Of a stretch of 64,000 nt of DNA, positions 63,301-64,000 are shown one piece after another. This stretch comes from Wyeomyia smithii (taxonomy: Eukaryota > Arthropoda > Insecta > Diptera > Culicidae): NCBI RefSeq assembly GCF_029784165.1, contig NC_073695.1:195260857-195324856 (forward strand). The letters run 5' to 3'. Position numbers and translations under genes: made by a program. The notes under the pieces were generated by a model. The model did no database searches. It was not told where the DNA came from and saw only the letters and a program-made list of their open reading frames with translations. How positions within the stretch are numbered: position 1 is the first letter of the stretch; every line of letters begins with the position of its first letter.

Positions 63301-64000
63301 TAAGGTATAAAAAATCCGAAACATTTTACTGAAAATGACCTTTTCCACAATTTCAGGAATACATGGCCGAGGGAATTCCGGTTGACATGGTGGAGTTTGC
63401 CGACAACCGTCCCGTACTAGACATGCTTCTAAGTCGGCCTCTTGGCTTATTGGCACTACTGGATGAAGAATCACGATTCCCGAGATCGAATGATCGATCG
63501 CTGATTGGTAAAATAAATTACCTAAACTACCCCCAGCATTTTCATTAACTCCCTCTCACCCAACAGAGAAGTTCCACAACAACGTCAAATCAAAGTTTTA
63601 CCAGCGCCCGAAGTCAGACGCAGTCTGTTTTGCGATCCATCACTTCGCTGGGCGCGTCGTCTACCAGGCGGATGGTTTCCTGGAGAAGAACCGCAACTTT
63701 TTGCCGGCGGAAATCATCCAACTGATCCGCCAGAGTCAGTACGACATGATTCGATTCCTGTTCCAATGCCCGATCACCAAGACGGGCAACCTGTACTCGG
63801 CTATCCAGGACACCGGATCGCGACAGAACGTGTCCAGCTTCATCAAGGTTGACACTAAGGTTTGTCATAGAATTACCCCTCTTCAATCGACTTTCACAAC
63901 TGAATGGTTTTTCGATAATCAACAGGAAAAGTTCAACTCCCGTGGCCTGGCATCGCAGTCGAGGGCTCAGCAAACGGTGGCTACCTATTTCCGCTATTCG
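6589..64000 (+). CDS. Class III unconventional myosin (kinase-myosin fusion), 5' part; 7 exons, continues past the window
   Basis: Joined exons 6589-6741, 6802-6957, 46499-48300, 48367-48511, 63357-63507, 63567-63859 and 63926-64000 give 925 residues in one frame. The first ~290 residues are a Ste20-like Ser/Thr kinase: glycine loop GEGTYGEV (29-36), lysine in AVK (K51), HRDIKGHN (150-157), DFG (170-172), GTPYWMAPE (189-197). From about residue 340 comes a myosin motor: P-loop GESGSGKTE (433-441), switch I NSNSSRFGK (483-491), switch II DIFGFE (714-719). A kinase fused in front of a myosin head is diagnostic of class III (vertebrate MYO3A/B, fly NinaC), an actin-based motor of photoreceptors and actin bundles. 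Both halves look catalytically complete. The P-loop is canonical and the sequence resembles vertebrate MYO3 more than fly NinaC as I recall it, so this may be a Myo3 paralogue distinct from NinaC. The neck, IQ motifs and tail are outside the window. Confidence 0.93.
6802..6957 (+). CDS. Myosin III coding exon 2 (rest of kinase N-lobe)
   Basis: 52 codons (residues 52-103, ILETIADNIEEIEEEY... to ...LWFVLE). The acceptor is CACACTTTCAG and the donor GTGAGT, phase 0 on both sides. It includes the acidic helix alpha-C region (EEIEEEY) and stops at the kinase hinge, so the next intron separates the N-lobe from the C-lobe. The following intron is 39.5 kb. Confidence 0.9.
6958..8446. other. Intron 2, proximal part without recognisable repeats
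   Basis: No transposase, RT or repeat family shared with the rest of the window was recognised. The 7020-7420 stretch is less AT-rich than its surroundings and could hold intronic regulatory sequence, but nothing specific can be shown. Confidence 0.4.
8447..10500. repeat. Dispersed repeat family, copy A (tandem internal units, CA-rich tail)
   Basis: It starts CCTAAATTAATCCACCTAGC and ends TTTCTAGGAGAAAGGCAAAA, as do the copies near 26579 and 56276. Between the ends are several degenerate units with phrases such as TTCAAATCGGTTGTGT, GACCTTTCATTTG and CAGCCATCTCTGAGAAA recurring at intervals of about 150-300 bp, then a CACA-rich stretch and GAAAATGCTCAGTTCGTCGAA. A second complete-looking tail lies at about 9700-9880, so this copy is one unit plus a partial duplicate. 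No coding capacity. The class is unknown to me; it is probably a non-autonomous mosquito repeat. Confidence 0.75.
10480..11050 (-). pseudogene. Tc1/mariner-superfamily transposase remnant
   Basis: Read on the - strand with frame changes, the sequence contains a WPDLPSCYY-like block followed after about 25 residues by PPNCPDLSPFE, then an AFIKAELWKYV-like block. That is the spacing of the second and third catalytic blocks of mariner-type DDE transposases. A 69-codon ORF (10682-10473) covers the C-terminal part. The N-terminal helix-turn-helix was not found. The identification rests on motif resemblance. Confidence 0.6.
11051..11619. other. AT-rich intronic sequence, nothing recognised
   Basis: No coding signal or repeat shared within the window. 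It lies between two mariner-like pseudogenes and may include their untranslated ends. Confidence 0.35.
11620..12390 (-). pseudogene. mariner transposase pseudogene
   Basis: On the - strand, from about 12380 downwards, come an NPCQTQEQLAPILRAP block (the helix-turn-helix region of mariner), then, after frame changes, SWWDKIGAIHYELL (first catalytic Asp region), then a HDNARPH-like block (reads as DNARFHTAKV with a stop before it), then a YSPDIAP-like block near 11650. The order and spacing are those of a mos1-like mariner. Many stops and frameshifts are present. The middle (about 12230-12340) has lost recognisable similarity. Confidence 0.72.
12391..12671. other. Intronic sequence between the mariner pseudogene and a hairpin element
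   Basis: No feature recognised apart from short ORFs on both strands that look like chance. Confidence 0.35.
12672..13850. mobile_element. 1.2 kb foldback (hairpin) element
   Basis: The left arm, starting near 12672 (AGCAAGATCGCGCCAAATGA), is inverted at the right end near 13850 (GGTCATTTTGCGCGATTCCG). Matching inverted segments continue inwards (CCCTACAACTCATTCTCAGA at about 13602 against its complement near 12895), close to the midpoint at about 13260. The arms are 500 bp or more with scattered mismatches, and there is no ORF encoding a transposase. No clear target duplication seen. Probably a non-autonomous DNA transposon of foldback type. Confidence 0.75.
13993..14146. mobile_element. 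154 bp MITE with TAA target duplication
   Basis: Terminal inverted repeats GGGGCCATCCACATTCCACG at the left and its imperfect complement (CGTGGTATGTGAATGACCCC) at the right. Flanks are TAA at 13990-13992 and TAA at 14147-14149. A three-base TWA target site is typical of PIF/Harbinger-type MITEs. The centre has a C run (about 14038-14048). Confidence 0.7.
14225..14620. repeat. Tandem repeat of about 160-170 bp units
   Basis: Three units each contain a GGTTCGACACC / GGTGATCCGACACC phrase, a C/T-rich then G/A-rich mini-hairpin (CCCTCC...GGAGGG), 'ACAAATTTC'-type sequence, 'GAACCAATCAA' and 'TTTGGCATG'. Unit starts are near 14260, 14395 and 14540. Non-coding, satellite-like. Confidence 0.6.
14621..16200. 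other. Intronic sequence without assignable feature
   Basis: It contains overlapping short ORFs on both strands (about 14770-15330), but none resembles a known protein and none is clearly preferred in codon use. The stretch is moderately G+C-richer around 14620-15290. Confidence 0.35.
16282..17352 (-). CDS. Long antisense ORF of unknown status (356 codons)
   Basis: An uninterrupted 356-codon frame on the - strand (MGHGAGSSLFLPKLANKR...) in a locally G+C-richer part of intron 2. A 206-codon frame is open on the opposite strand over 16865-17485. I recognise no domain, signal peptide or repeat. The sequence is rich in Ser, Thr, Arg and Lys and mixed in hydrophobicity, as chance ORFs in G+C-rich DNA often are. 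It is unusual here because most of the intron is AT-rich and full of stops. It could be a nested intronic gene, an exon of one, or an accident of composition around an unrecognised regulatory block. No TATA, polyadenylation or splice evidence ties it to a transcript. Confidence 0.2.
   Translation of the reverse strand: MGHGAGSSLFLPKLANKRMCTYAKEYSTFATQLYFALPSVVVSILYSLKTHVTVVCRTCIWPRQYSTHEQSADVKVEWYLWFVLKCAQESILTSSSAGAATVPDSRQGKPLILGCRASADVSSRSPTGTSNREDPFQKQRKAGVSTATNTTHDIRNCILVLHTQRNNPSKLNDQSAINRHRQFDSRDFRAIHTSASTGRMKSTEKVRPESLLKLFYNFVSSYRYTLTDPSADGEPPLGGPFLNSSNSWMLIRRSFRTIRSPNDAMSVTAIRQTHVYKFGTEDNKGEHLGGCVEEKKIRGKVTSHPVHSLTKSRKLDLVKFVGKRNRIAALCDPAAVCLDCNRKGIGDIKWLYLRGV
17353..19044. other. 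Intronic sequence; simple GAATCTTTnnn-rich stretch at 17790-17940
   Basis: 17790-17940 is a degenerate simple repeat built from variants of TTTGAATCTT. The remainder to 19044 shows no protein similarity that I recognise. Confidence 0.4.
19045..19200. repeat. One end of a TTAACCCTCTAGTGCCC-type MITE
   Basis: TTAA at 19045-19048 is followed by CCCTCTAGTGCCC, the same terminus as the intact MITE at 41846-41985. 'AAAAGCTTC' and 'GACGGTCTTCAGTTGAAG' phrases are related to the interior of that copy. I did not find the matching right terminus, so this copy is truncated or diverged. Confidence 0.5.
19795..19905. repeat. Truncated start of the dispersed repeat family
   Basis: CCCCAAACTAATCCACCTTG and the following 80 bases match, with divergence, the first 100 bases of the family at 8447, 26579 and 56276 (including CTTATTATTTG and AAATAGATT). 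The similarity stops near 19905. Confidence 0.55.
20155..20222. repeat. Short tandem duplication
   Basis: The phrase AGTGGCTGAACTTCAGAGCA with a following T run occurs twice in a row, about 34 bases apart. It is almost identical, so the duplication is recent. Confidence 0.7.
20328..21067. mobile_element. 740 bp MITE flanked by TTAA
   Basis: Ends GGGGTTATATACCTTTTT at the left and the near complement AAAAAGGTTTATAACCCC at the right. TTAA flanks both ends (20324-20327 and 21068-21071). TTAA duplication is the hallmark of piggyBac-type elements, so a non-autonomous member is likely. Inside is a smaller imperfect inverted repeat around CTTGAACGATCGCTT (about 20618) and AAGCGATCGTTCAAGGA (about 20748). 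No transposase. Confidence 0.7.
21072..21516. other. Intronic sequence, nothing recognised
   Basis: No assignable coding or repeat content. Confidence 0.35.
21517..22393. mobile_element. 877 bp foldback element
   Basis: CAATTCTCGCTGAAACCGTC at 21517 is mirrored by GACGGCTTCAGCGAGAATTG ending at 22393. Inverted similarity is continuous inwards through 'GACCCCTCGGGCACAAATCG' (21639) against 'CGATTTGTGCCCGAGGGGTC' and 'AAGATGGCGGCCAA'-type blocks, leaving a loop of only about 90 bases near 21915-22010. The arms are about 390 bp with few mismatches. There is no transposase gene and I found no adjacent target duplication. Confidence 0.8.
22394..24989. other. AT-rich intronic sequence, nothing recognised
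   Basis: About 2.6 kb with only short chance ORFs. No shared repeats or domain motifs were seen on either strand. Confidence 0.35.
24990..25860 (+). pseudogene. mariner transposase pseudogene
   Basis: A 60-codon ORF (25009-25191) resembles the mariner helix-turn-helix region (DGNFDTVG, then KTFEDAELEESLEKYQAK). It is followed out of frame by a MIQKQ-like block near 25235, 'WNHYNPKK' near 25373, 'YYELLKPNK' near 25495 and a 'LLHDNARSHT'-like block near 25620. This is the normal order of a full-length mariner transposase, in three shifting frames with stops. Confidence 0.7.
25861..26578. other. AT-rich intronic sequence with an AAAAC-rich simple tract
   Basis: Around 26060-26100 is a run of CAAAA/AAACA units. 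Nothing else is recognised. Confidence 0.4.
26579..28036. repeat. Dispersed repeat family, copy B
   Basis: It begins CCTAAATTAATCCACCTAGC and ends TTTCTAGGAGAAAGGCAAAA, with internal units and a (CA)n/(CATA)n tail at about 27870-27920. The first ~600 bases are closely similar to copy A (8447 onward), including the shared phrase GAGCGATACCGGGAACGTTC. Copy B lacks the internal duplicate seen in copy A. Non-coding. Confidence 0.78.
28037..30860. other. Intronic sequence without recognised features
   Basis: 28480-29170 is somewhat less AT-rich and contains overlapping short ORFs on both strands (about 28960-29217). I recognise none. No transposon protein was seen up to 30860. Confidence 0.35.
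30865..31209. mobile_element. About 345 bp MITE flanked by TTA(A)
   Basis: Imperfect inverted ends CCGCGCACATTTCGTCCCCT (left) and AGGGGACGATTTGCTCTG (right, complementary). Inverted similarity continues inwards through 'TAGTGCTAGAACTAGATAAC' against 'TTATCCAGCTCTAGCATTA'. The left flank is TTAA (30861-30864). At the right, TTA (31210-31212) is followed by an A that belongs to the next MITE, so TTA or TTAA cannot be distinguished. Non-coding. Confidence 0.65.
31213..31449. mobile_element. 237 bp MITE with TTA target duplication
   Basis: Very well matched terminal inverted repeats of about 60 bp: AGGTGCCGCCACACGGACGC at the left and GCGTCTGTGTGGCGGCACCT at the right. The match continues through 'CTAATTCCCTTAGTTTCTAA' and 'TTGATTGTAAAAAGCAT'. 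TTA flanks both ends (31210-31212, 31450-31452). TIR quality and the TWA site suggest a PIF/Harbinger-type MITE that is fairly young. Confidence 0.8.
31453..31908. other. AT-rich intronic sequence, nothing recognised
   Basis: No coding or repeat signal recognised. Confidence 0.35.
31909..32318. mobile_element. About 410 bp hAT-like MITE (tentative)
   Basis: Ends CAGTGTTGCAAATTTCCACT at the left and, complementary with mismatches, CGAAATTTCGGAACACTG at the right. CAGTG-type termini are common for hAT elements. The eight bases outside each end (ATGTTGTT and ATGTTATC) agree at six of eight positions, compatible with a decayed 8 bp duplication. An 81-codon ORF inside has no recognised similarity. 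Confidence 0.5.
32336..35180. mobile_element. 2.8 kb retroposon-like insertion flanked by a perfect 23 bp duplication
   Basis: A 23-base sequence (5 A then TGGGACTATTATCTTCTT) occurs at 32336-32358 and again, unchanged, at 35158-35180. The 2,799 bases between start with three copies of GAGCAT and a GATTGACCGCCCGCGGTTGC phrase. Long variable direct repeats of this kind are made by target-primed insertion of non-LTR elements. If read on the - strand, the element ends in a short (ATGCTC)n tail, as some LINEs and SINEs do. No reverse transcriptase, endonuclease, gag or transposase was recognised on either strand. ORFs inside (for example 34424-34798, 124 codons) are unassigned. It contains a (TG)n tract. 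Confidence 0.7.
33257..33299. repeat. (TG)n microsatellite
   Basis: About 20 uninterrupted TG dinucleotides within the 2.8 kb insertion. The Cys/Val ORFs across it are artefacts of the repeat. Confidence 0.9.
35181..36394. other. Intronic sequence, mostly unassigned
   Basis: 35365-35580 has G/C-rich ends (GCCGGATTTGGGTGTTGAGG and 'CCTTAAATTTGGGCCTGC') suggestive of a decayed MITE, but I could not match the termini. The rest shows nothing recognisable. Confidence 0.35.
36846..38028. mobile_element. 1,183 bp Tc1-like MITE nested in the palindrome
   Basis: Terminal inverted repeats CACCATCCGTCATAAGTTTG at the left and CAAACTTATGACGGGCAGTG at the right, inside TA dinucleotides (36844-36845, 38029-38030). 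The TIR continues as GAATCGCTTTACTGAGTATT against its complement. The CCGTCATAAGTTTGGAATC motif resembles Tc1-family ends. The inside has internal direct repeats (TTCAGCAAACTTGTTC and similar at about 36990 and 37135) and no transposase ORF. Removing it restores continuity of the host palindrome block (matched by the inverted copy at about 39180-39240). Confidence 0.75.
38506..38799 (-). mobile_element. tRNA-derived SINE in the loop of the palindrome
   Basis: On the - strand, near 38775-38690, lie an A-box-like GTGGTTAGCGATGTAAATCG and a B box GGTTCGATTCC, spaced like a pol III promoter. TTTTCTCACA flanks both sides (38496-38505 and 38800-38809), a plausible 10 bp target duplication. Comparison with the sister arm, which lacks the insert, supports the boundary. 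It is not a functional tRNA because no acceptor stem closes. Confidence 0.7.
39575..41818 (-). mobile_element. RTE-clade LINE remnant with internal deletion
   Basis: On the - strand are an endonuclease block reading ECPVDDIKIVIGDANAQ (about 41200-41150), then a WFDAES...RATDKKNRARV piece (40804-40598), then SEGNLTTDRTEVARRWKEHFSVLLNG (about 40390-40310) that precedes the RT domain. After a short 'VGDYQCDFQEGRS'-like RT fragment near 39950, it goes straight to the C-terminal QWAGHVARMPEE...RGRPRTRWM block (about 39800-39680). Most of the RT catalytic core is missing. These motifs are typical of RTE elements such as mosquito JAM1. Frameshifts and stops are frequent. It abuts the palindrome at its 3' end. 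Confidence 0.72.
41846..41985. mobile_element. 140 bp piggyBac-type MITE (TTAA)
   Basis: CCCTCTAGTGCCCAA at the left and TTGGGCACTAGAGAG at the right, with TTAA on both sides (41842-41845, 41986-41989). The TTAA site plus CCC-type terminus fits piggyBac non-autonomous elements. A related left end is at 19045. Confidence 0.8.
41990..42948. repeat. Diverged direct repeat, period about 500 bp
   Basis: A block around 42260-42370 (AAAACTCAAGGG, CATCTAATCC, CATCAGAATCA) recurs diverged around 42765-42870 (AAAACTCGAGAA, CATCTTATCC, CACCAGAATCA). CAGATTAACTCA phrases also recur (about 42611 and 42691). No coding sequence. 41990-42190 is unassigned. Confidence 0.45.
42962..43451 (-). mobile_element. 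490 bp tRNA-derived SINE with 13 bp target duplication
   Basis: AGGAGACTCCCTT occurs at 42949-42961 and 43452-43464, exactly bracketing the element. On the - strand it starts GGGGAGCTGCGTAGCCGGAA, with an A-box-like GCGTAGCCGGAAGG and a perfect B box GGGTTCGAATC (about 43383-43393). Between them is an anticodon-loop-like CTTTGTCAAGCGGA segment. The 3' end is AAAAAA next to the duplication. The tRNA-like head does not close an acceptor stem. The tRNA-unrelated body (about 400 bp) is long for a SINE. Confidence 0.8.
43677..44911. mobile_element. PIF/Harbinger-like element, 1.2 kb, TTA duplication
   Basis: Terminal inverted repeats GGGCATCTTCAGCGGTGGTC at 43677 and GACCACCGCTGAAGATGCCC ending at 44911 are a perfect 20-base match. 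TTA lies directly outside both (43674-43676, 44912-44914). On the - strand the interior has frame pieces 44625-44404 (KKKNRFVVFGFKETDQQKGEFWKTI...), 44513-44283 and 44178-43957 (EELQDFERLMRRERKM...). These are faintly like the Myb/trihelix accessory protein that accompanies Harbinger transposases. No DDE transposase domain is seen, so this is a partial or non-autonomous copy. Confidence 0.72.
44912..46498. other. Distal intron 2, unassigned, with a 162-codon ORF
   Basis: An ORF at 45221-45709 (+, MIKLFVCSEGCFFVNLVQLN...) has no domain or repeat that I recognise and no splice context linking it to the myosin exons. The last 30 bases form a strong polypyrimidine tract and TTTCAG acceptor for exon 3. 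No transposon was recognised here. Confidence 0.35.
46499..48300 (+). CDS. Myosin III coding exon 3 (kinase C-lobe, linker, first half of motor)
   Basis: 600 codons plus two bases (residues 104-703 and part of 704). It starts LCTGGSVTDL directly after the hinge and carries HRDIKGHN, DFG, and GTPYWMAPE. A basic linker rich in Lys/Arg/Gln follows (about residues 295-338), then the motor from MYMDDLAALD (residue 340). P-loop at 47486-47512 and switch I at 47636-47662 (nt). It ends phase 2 at ...NRPNNG, with donor GTGAGT. Such a long uninterrupted exon spanning the kinase-motor junction means the fusion cannot be split by alternative splicing within this exon. Confidence 0.95.
48367..48511 (+). 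CDS. Myosin III coding exon 4 (switch II)
   Basis: 145 bases, phase 2 entry. It encodes PEQLAVGLLDIFGFENFPKN... to ...HIFTWEQQ, containing switch II DIFGFE (residues 714-719) and the relay-helix start NSFEQLCINIANEQ. The acceptor is ATTCATAG and the donor GTAAGT. Intron 3 is 48301-48366 (66 bp). The next intron, 14.8 kb, interrupts the relay region. Confidence 0.94.
48512..49269. other. Proximal intron 4, unassigned
   Basis: Short ORFs only. No transposon motif recognised. Confidence 0.35.
49270..50460 (-). mobile_element. jockey-like LINE remnant (gag-like N terminus joined to RT C terminus)
   Basis: From high to low coordinate on the - strand: an RT-downstream-free N-terminal part reading METAYDTKLHRIMQQQKQTD, followed by Arg/Asn-rich sequence (50269-50030). 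Next is a SINE insertion, then 'LPPDHVLLAAAKDQFTELRT' (about 49590), and finally HVRSLLEYCSIVWSPYHDTHINRIESVQKQFLLYALREL (49472-49278), the characteristic C-terminal region of jockey-type reverse transcriptases. The RT catalytic domain is missing between the last two. Long Asn-codon (GTT/ATT on +) runs give odd low-complexity ORFs on both strands. Confidence 0.6.
49755..50037 (-). mobile_element. tRNA-derived SINE inside the LINE remnant
   Basis: On the - strand it starts near 50037 with an A box TAGCTTAGCGTGG and a perfect B box GGTTCGAATCC about 45 bases later. CAATT repeats at both borders (about 50037-50042 and near 49752) are compatible with a short duplication, but this is weak. The tRNA-unrelated part runs to about 49755. 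It is a different family from those at 38506 and 42962 as far as the sequence shows. Confidence 0.65.
51986..53998. mobile_element. TIR element with TA duplication nested in the LINE
   Basis: Ends CCCAAGCAGCAAAATTTGTT at 51986 and, imperfectly complementary, CAATTGTTGCTTGGG ending at 53998. TA lies outside both (51984-51985, 53999-54000). The LINE reading resumes right after. Without its own nested insert it is about 1.03 kb. There is no transposase, so it is a TA-targeting MITE-like element. Confidence 0.68.
52695..53677. mobile_element. 983 bp MITE nested inside the TA element
   Basis: CTGCCCATAATTCAAAAATT at 52695 is matched by AATTTTTGAATTATGGGCAG (with one extra T) ending at 53677. The TIR continues as GGCTAATATGCCAT and CTCGATTTG-type blocks for about 50 bp. 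TATT lies on both sides (52691-52694, 53678-53681). Phrases of the TIR (TTGGCTAATATCC) recur inside at about 52840-52890. No transposase. Confidence 0.7.
54540..55175 (+). mobile_element. Second jockey-like LINE 3' fragment
   Basis: A 204-codon ORF (54558-55172). Its C-terminal half reads YKDRYKLLDLDALESRWKIQQATFVAKLLNNELDAPDLL, then RTSSRLLRSSYLPITRSHRT, the conserved tail of jockey-type ORF2 after the RT. The N-terminal half is frame-shifted relative to that ('NFTDPHCL' visible). It lies 160 bases after the first LINE and duplicates the same region of the protein, so it is a separate 5'-truncated insertion. Confidence 0.65.
55176..55528. other. Non-coding spacer between LINE fragment and transposase pseudogene
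   Basis: AT-rich. No recognisable feature beyond the possible LINE 3' UTR. Confidence 0.35.
56276..58888. repeat. Dispersed repeat family, copies C and D in tandem
   Basis: It starts CCTAAATTGATC (like 8447 and 26579), has a first (CA)n tail and terminal phrase at 57190-57455, then a second unit that begins internally (about 57490, AAATAACGAAATAAAAGAAATGAC) and ends with another tail at 58730-58888. Each tail has GAAAATGCTCAG(T/C)TCGTC and TTTAGGAGAAA or TTCTAGGAGAAAGG. It is inserted in the hAT element. Confidence 0.75.
57190..57340. repeat. (CA)n microsatellite with CCA interruptions
   Basis: About 150 bases of CACACA with regularly spaced CCA/CAC variants. It is the expanded tail of repeat copy C. 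Cys/Val or His/Thr ORFs over it on both strands are artefacts. Confidence 0.9.
59600..62330 (-). mobile_element. R1-like LINE remnant (ORF1 gag and ORF2 endonuclease), interrupted
   Basis: On the - strand: N-terminal gag-like sequence (AEELLNPNTPVPTPDITIDG near 62190, KLGQKPPKRTSSMGDRGRDS at 61990, IHRSRTVEIILELQKDARNK at 61790). After an inserted LOA piece come KLAVNWSVCPLCLLQQPG and a zinc-knuckle region (CRSWICKLPDMSQLCRRCGGAGH, 60889-60720). The ORF2 endonuclease follows (WSIERFTQRVDLLSMELTGLTPLVVAGDF, 60360-60240, then NLDPSNVGIKHTYKRKGAES). A 'WWTDAIADLCSAC'-like piece near 59830-59790 is the last recognised part. RT is absent. The zinc knuckle plus gag motifs fit the R1 or a related clade. 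Many frame changes. Confidence 0.7.
60960..61657 (-). mobile_element. 5'-truncated LOA-clade LINE nested in the R1-like LINE
   Basis: On the - strand it begins mid-RNase H with LNLYWVPGHCGIEGNEKADLL and continues in frame to KKDLRTFTGLITGHCPSKYHLKKIG and CRLCGIESETSEHLLCVC, ending ...PNWDKCAM and a short 3' UTR near 60960. The RNase H plus GHC plus CxxC/HxxC-type tail is LOA-like and much better preserved than the copy at 475-5040. The gag frame of the R1-like element is lost at its 5' border (about 61657) and resumes after its 3' border. Confidence 0.75.
62331..63356. other. Distal intron 4, unassigned, with two short + strand ORFs
   Basis: ORFs at 62365-62634 (89 codons, ...RPVTLGCRYIFISNGTNCYNW...) and 62631-62837 overlap by four bases and are less AT-rich than the surroundings, so they may be leftovers of another transposon. 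I do not recognise them. 62840-63340 is AT-rich and featureless up to the polypyrimidine tract of exon 5. Confidence 0.35.
63357..63507 (+). CDS. Myosin III coding exon 5
   Basis: 50 codons plus one base: EYMAEGIPVDMVEFADNRPVLDMLLSRPLGLLALLDEESRFPRSNDRSLI. The 'NRP..L.D.L...PLGLLALLDEE' block is the post-relay region conserved in myosins. Phase 1 exit, donor GTAAAA; the split codon is completed as Glu by exon 6. Intron 5 is 63508-63566 (59 bp). Confidence 0.93.
63567..63859 (+). CDS. Myosin III coding exon 6 (actin-binding region side)
   Basis: Residues 803-900: EKFHNNVKSKFYQRPKSDAV...HHFAGRVVYQADGFLEKNRNFLPAEIIQLIRQS... to ...FIKVDTK. 'FAGRVVYQADGFLEKNRN' is the standard myosin FxGxVxY...FLEKNrD motif. 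The acceptor is CTCACCCAACAG; the donor AAG|GTTTGT is weak. The following 66-base intron has no in-frame stop. Confidence 0.93.
63926..64000 (+). CDS. Myosin III coding exon 7, cut by the window edge
   Basis: 25 codons seen: EKFNSRGLASQSRAQQTVATYFRYS. 'QTVATYFRYS' is the loop 2/actin-interface helix that in class III myosins reads TVA-YFR-S. The acceptor is ATAATCAACAG. The rest of the motor, the neck IQ motifs and the tail are outside. Confidence 0.9.

Larger units (their letters stand above)
48512..63356 (+). other. Intron 4 of the myosin III gene (14,845 bp)
   Basis: It runs from donor GTAAGT at 48512 to acceptor CACAATTTCAG at 63356. Exon 4 ends ...TWEQQ and exon 5 starts EYMAEGIPVDMVEF, contiguous in myosin III alignments as I know them, so no exon is expected inside. 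It contains at least four LINE pieces, several DNA elements and nested insertions. Confidence 0.88.

Overview
This is insect nuclear DNA, most likely from a culicine mosquito (Aedes type). The composition is AT-rich. One spliced host gene is recognisable, with four very short introns (59-66 bp) and two enormous ones, and the rest is a dense, nested deposit of old transposable elements. Features typical of dipteran, especially mosquito, genomes include LOA, R1, RTE and jockey-like LINE remnants, mariner pseudogenes, tRNA-derived SINEs, many TA-, TTA- and TTAA-flanked MITEs and long (CA)n tracts. I saw no bacterial operon, CRISPR array, rRNA or functional tRNA gene. The species call is inference.

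Host gene. On the + strand, seven exons (6589-6741, 6802-6957, 46499-48300, 48367-48511, 63357-63507, 63567-63859 and 63926 to the window edge) encode the first 925 residues of a class III unconventional myosin. This is a Ste20-like kinase domain fused to a myosin motor, the Myo3/NinaC family. All kinase and motor signature motifs are intact and all splice phases agree. The neck, IQ motifs and tail lie beyond position 64000. Intron 2 is 39,541 bp and falls at the kinase hinge. Intron 4 is 14,845 bp and falls inside the motor domain.

Layout. 15-138 is a short hairpin. 475-5040 is a decayed LOA-clade LINE on the - strand, upstream of the gene. 5041-6588 is the presumed promoter and 5' UTR. Intron 2 holds, in order: a tandemly built repeat (copy A), two mariner-like pseudogenes, a 1.2 kb hairpin, several MITEs, a GC-richer stretch with a long ORF of unknown status, a TTAA-flanked 740 bp MITE, an 877 bp hairpin, another mariner, repeat copy B, three MITEs, a 2.8 kb insertion flanked by a 23 bp duplication, a 3.2 kb hierarchical palindrome that was itself hit by a MITE and a SINE, an RTE-clade LINE, a TTAA MITE, a 490 bp SINE with a 13 bp target duplication, and a Harbinger-like element. 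Intron 4 holds jockey-like LINE pieces on both strands, a MITE inside a MITE inside a LINE, a Tc1/mariner-like transposase split by a hAT-type element that itself received repeat copies C/D, and an R1-like LINE split by a LOA fragment.

Overall. The only gene likely to make a protein is the myosin. Every transposon ORF seen carries frameshifts, stops or deletions. The value of the window is a readable insertion history, with target duplications at several sites, and a few elements (the 2.8 kb retroposon-like insertion and the palindromes) that do not fit a standard class.
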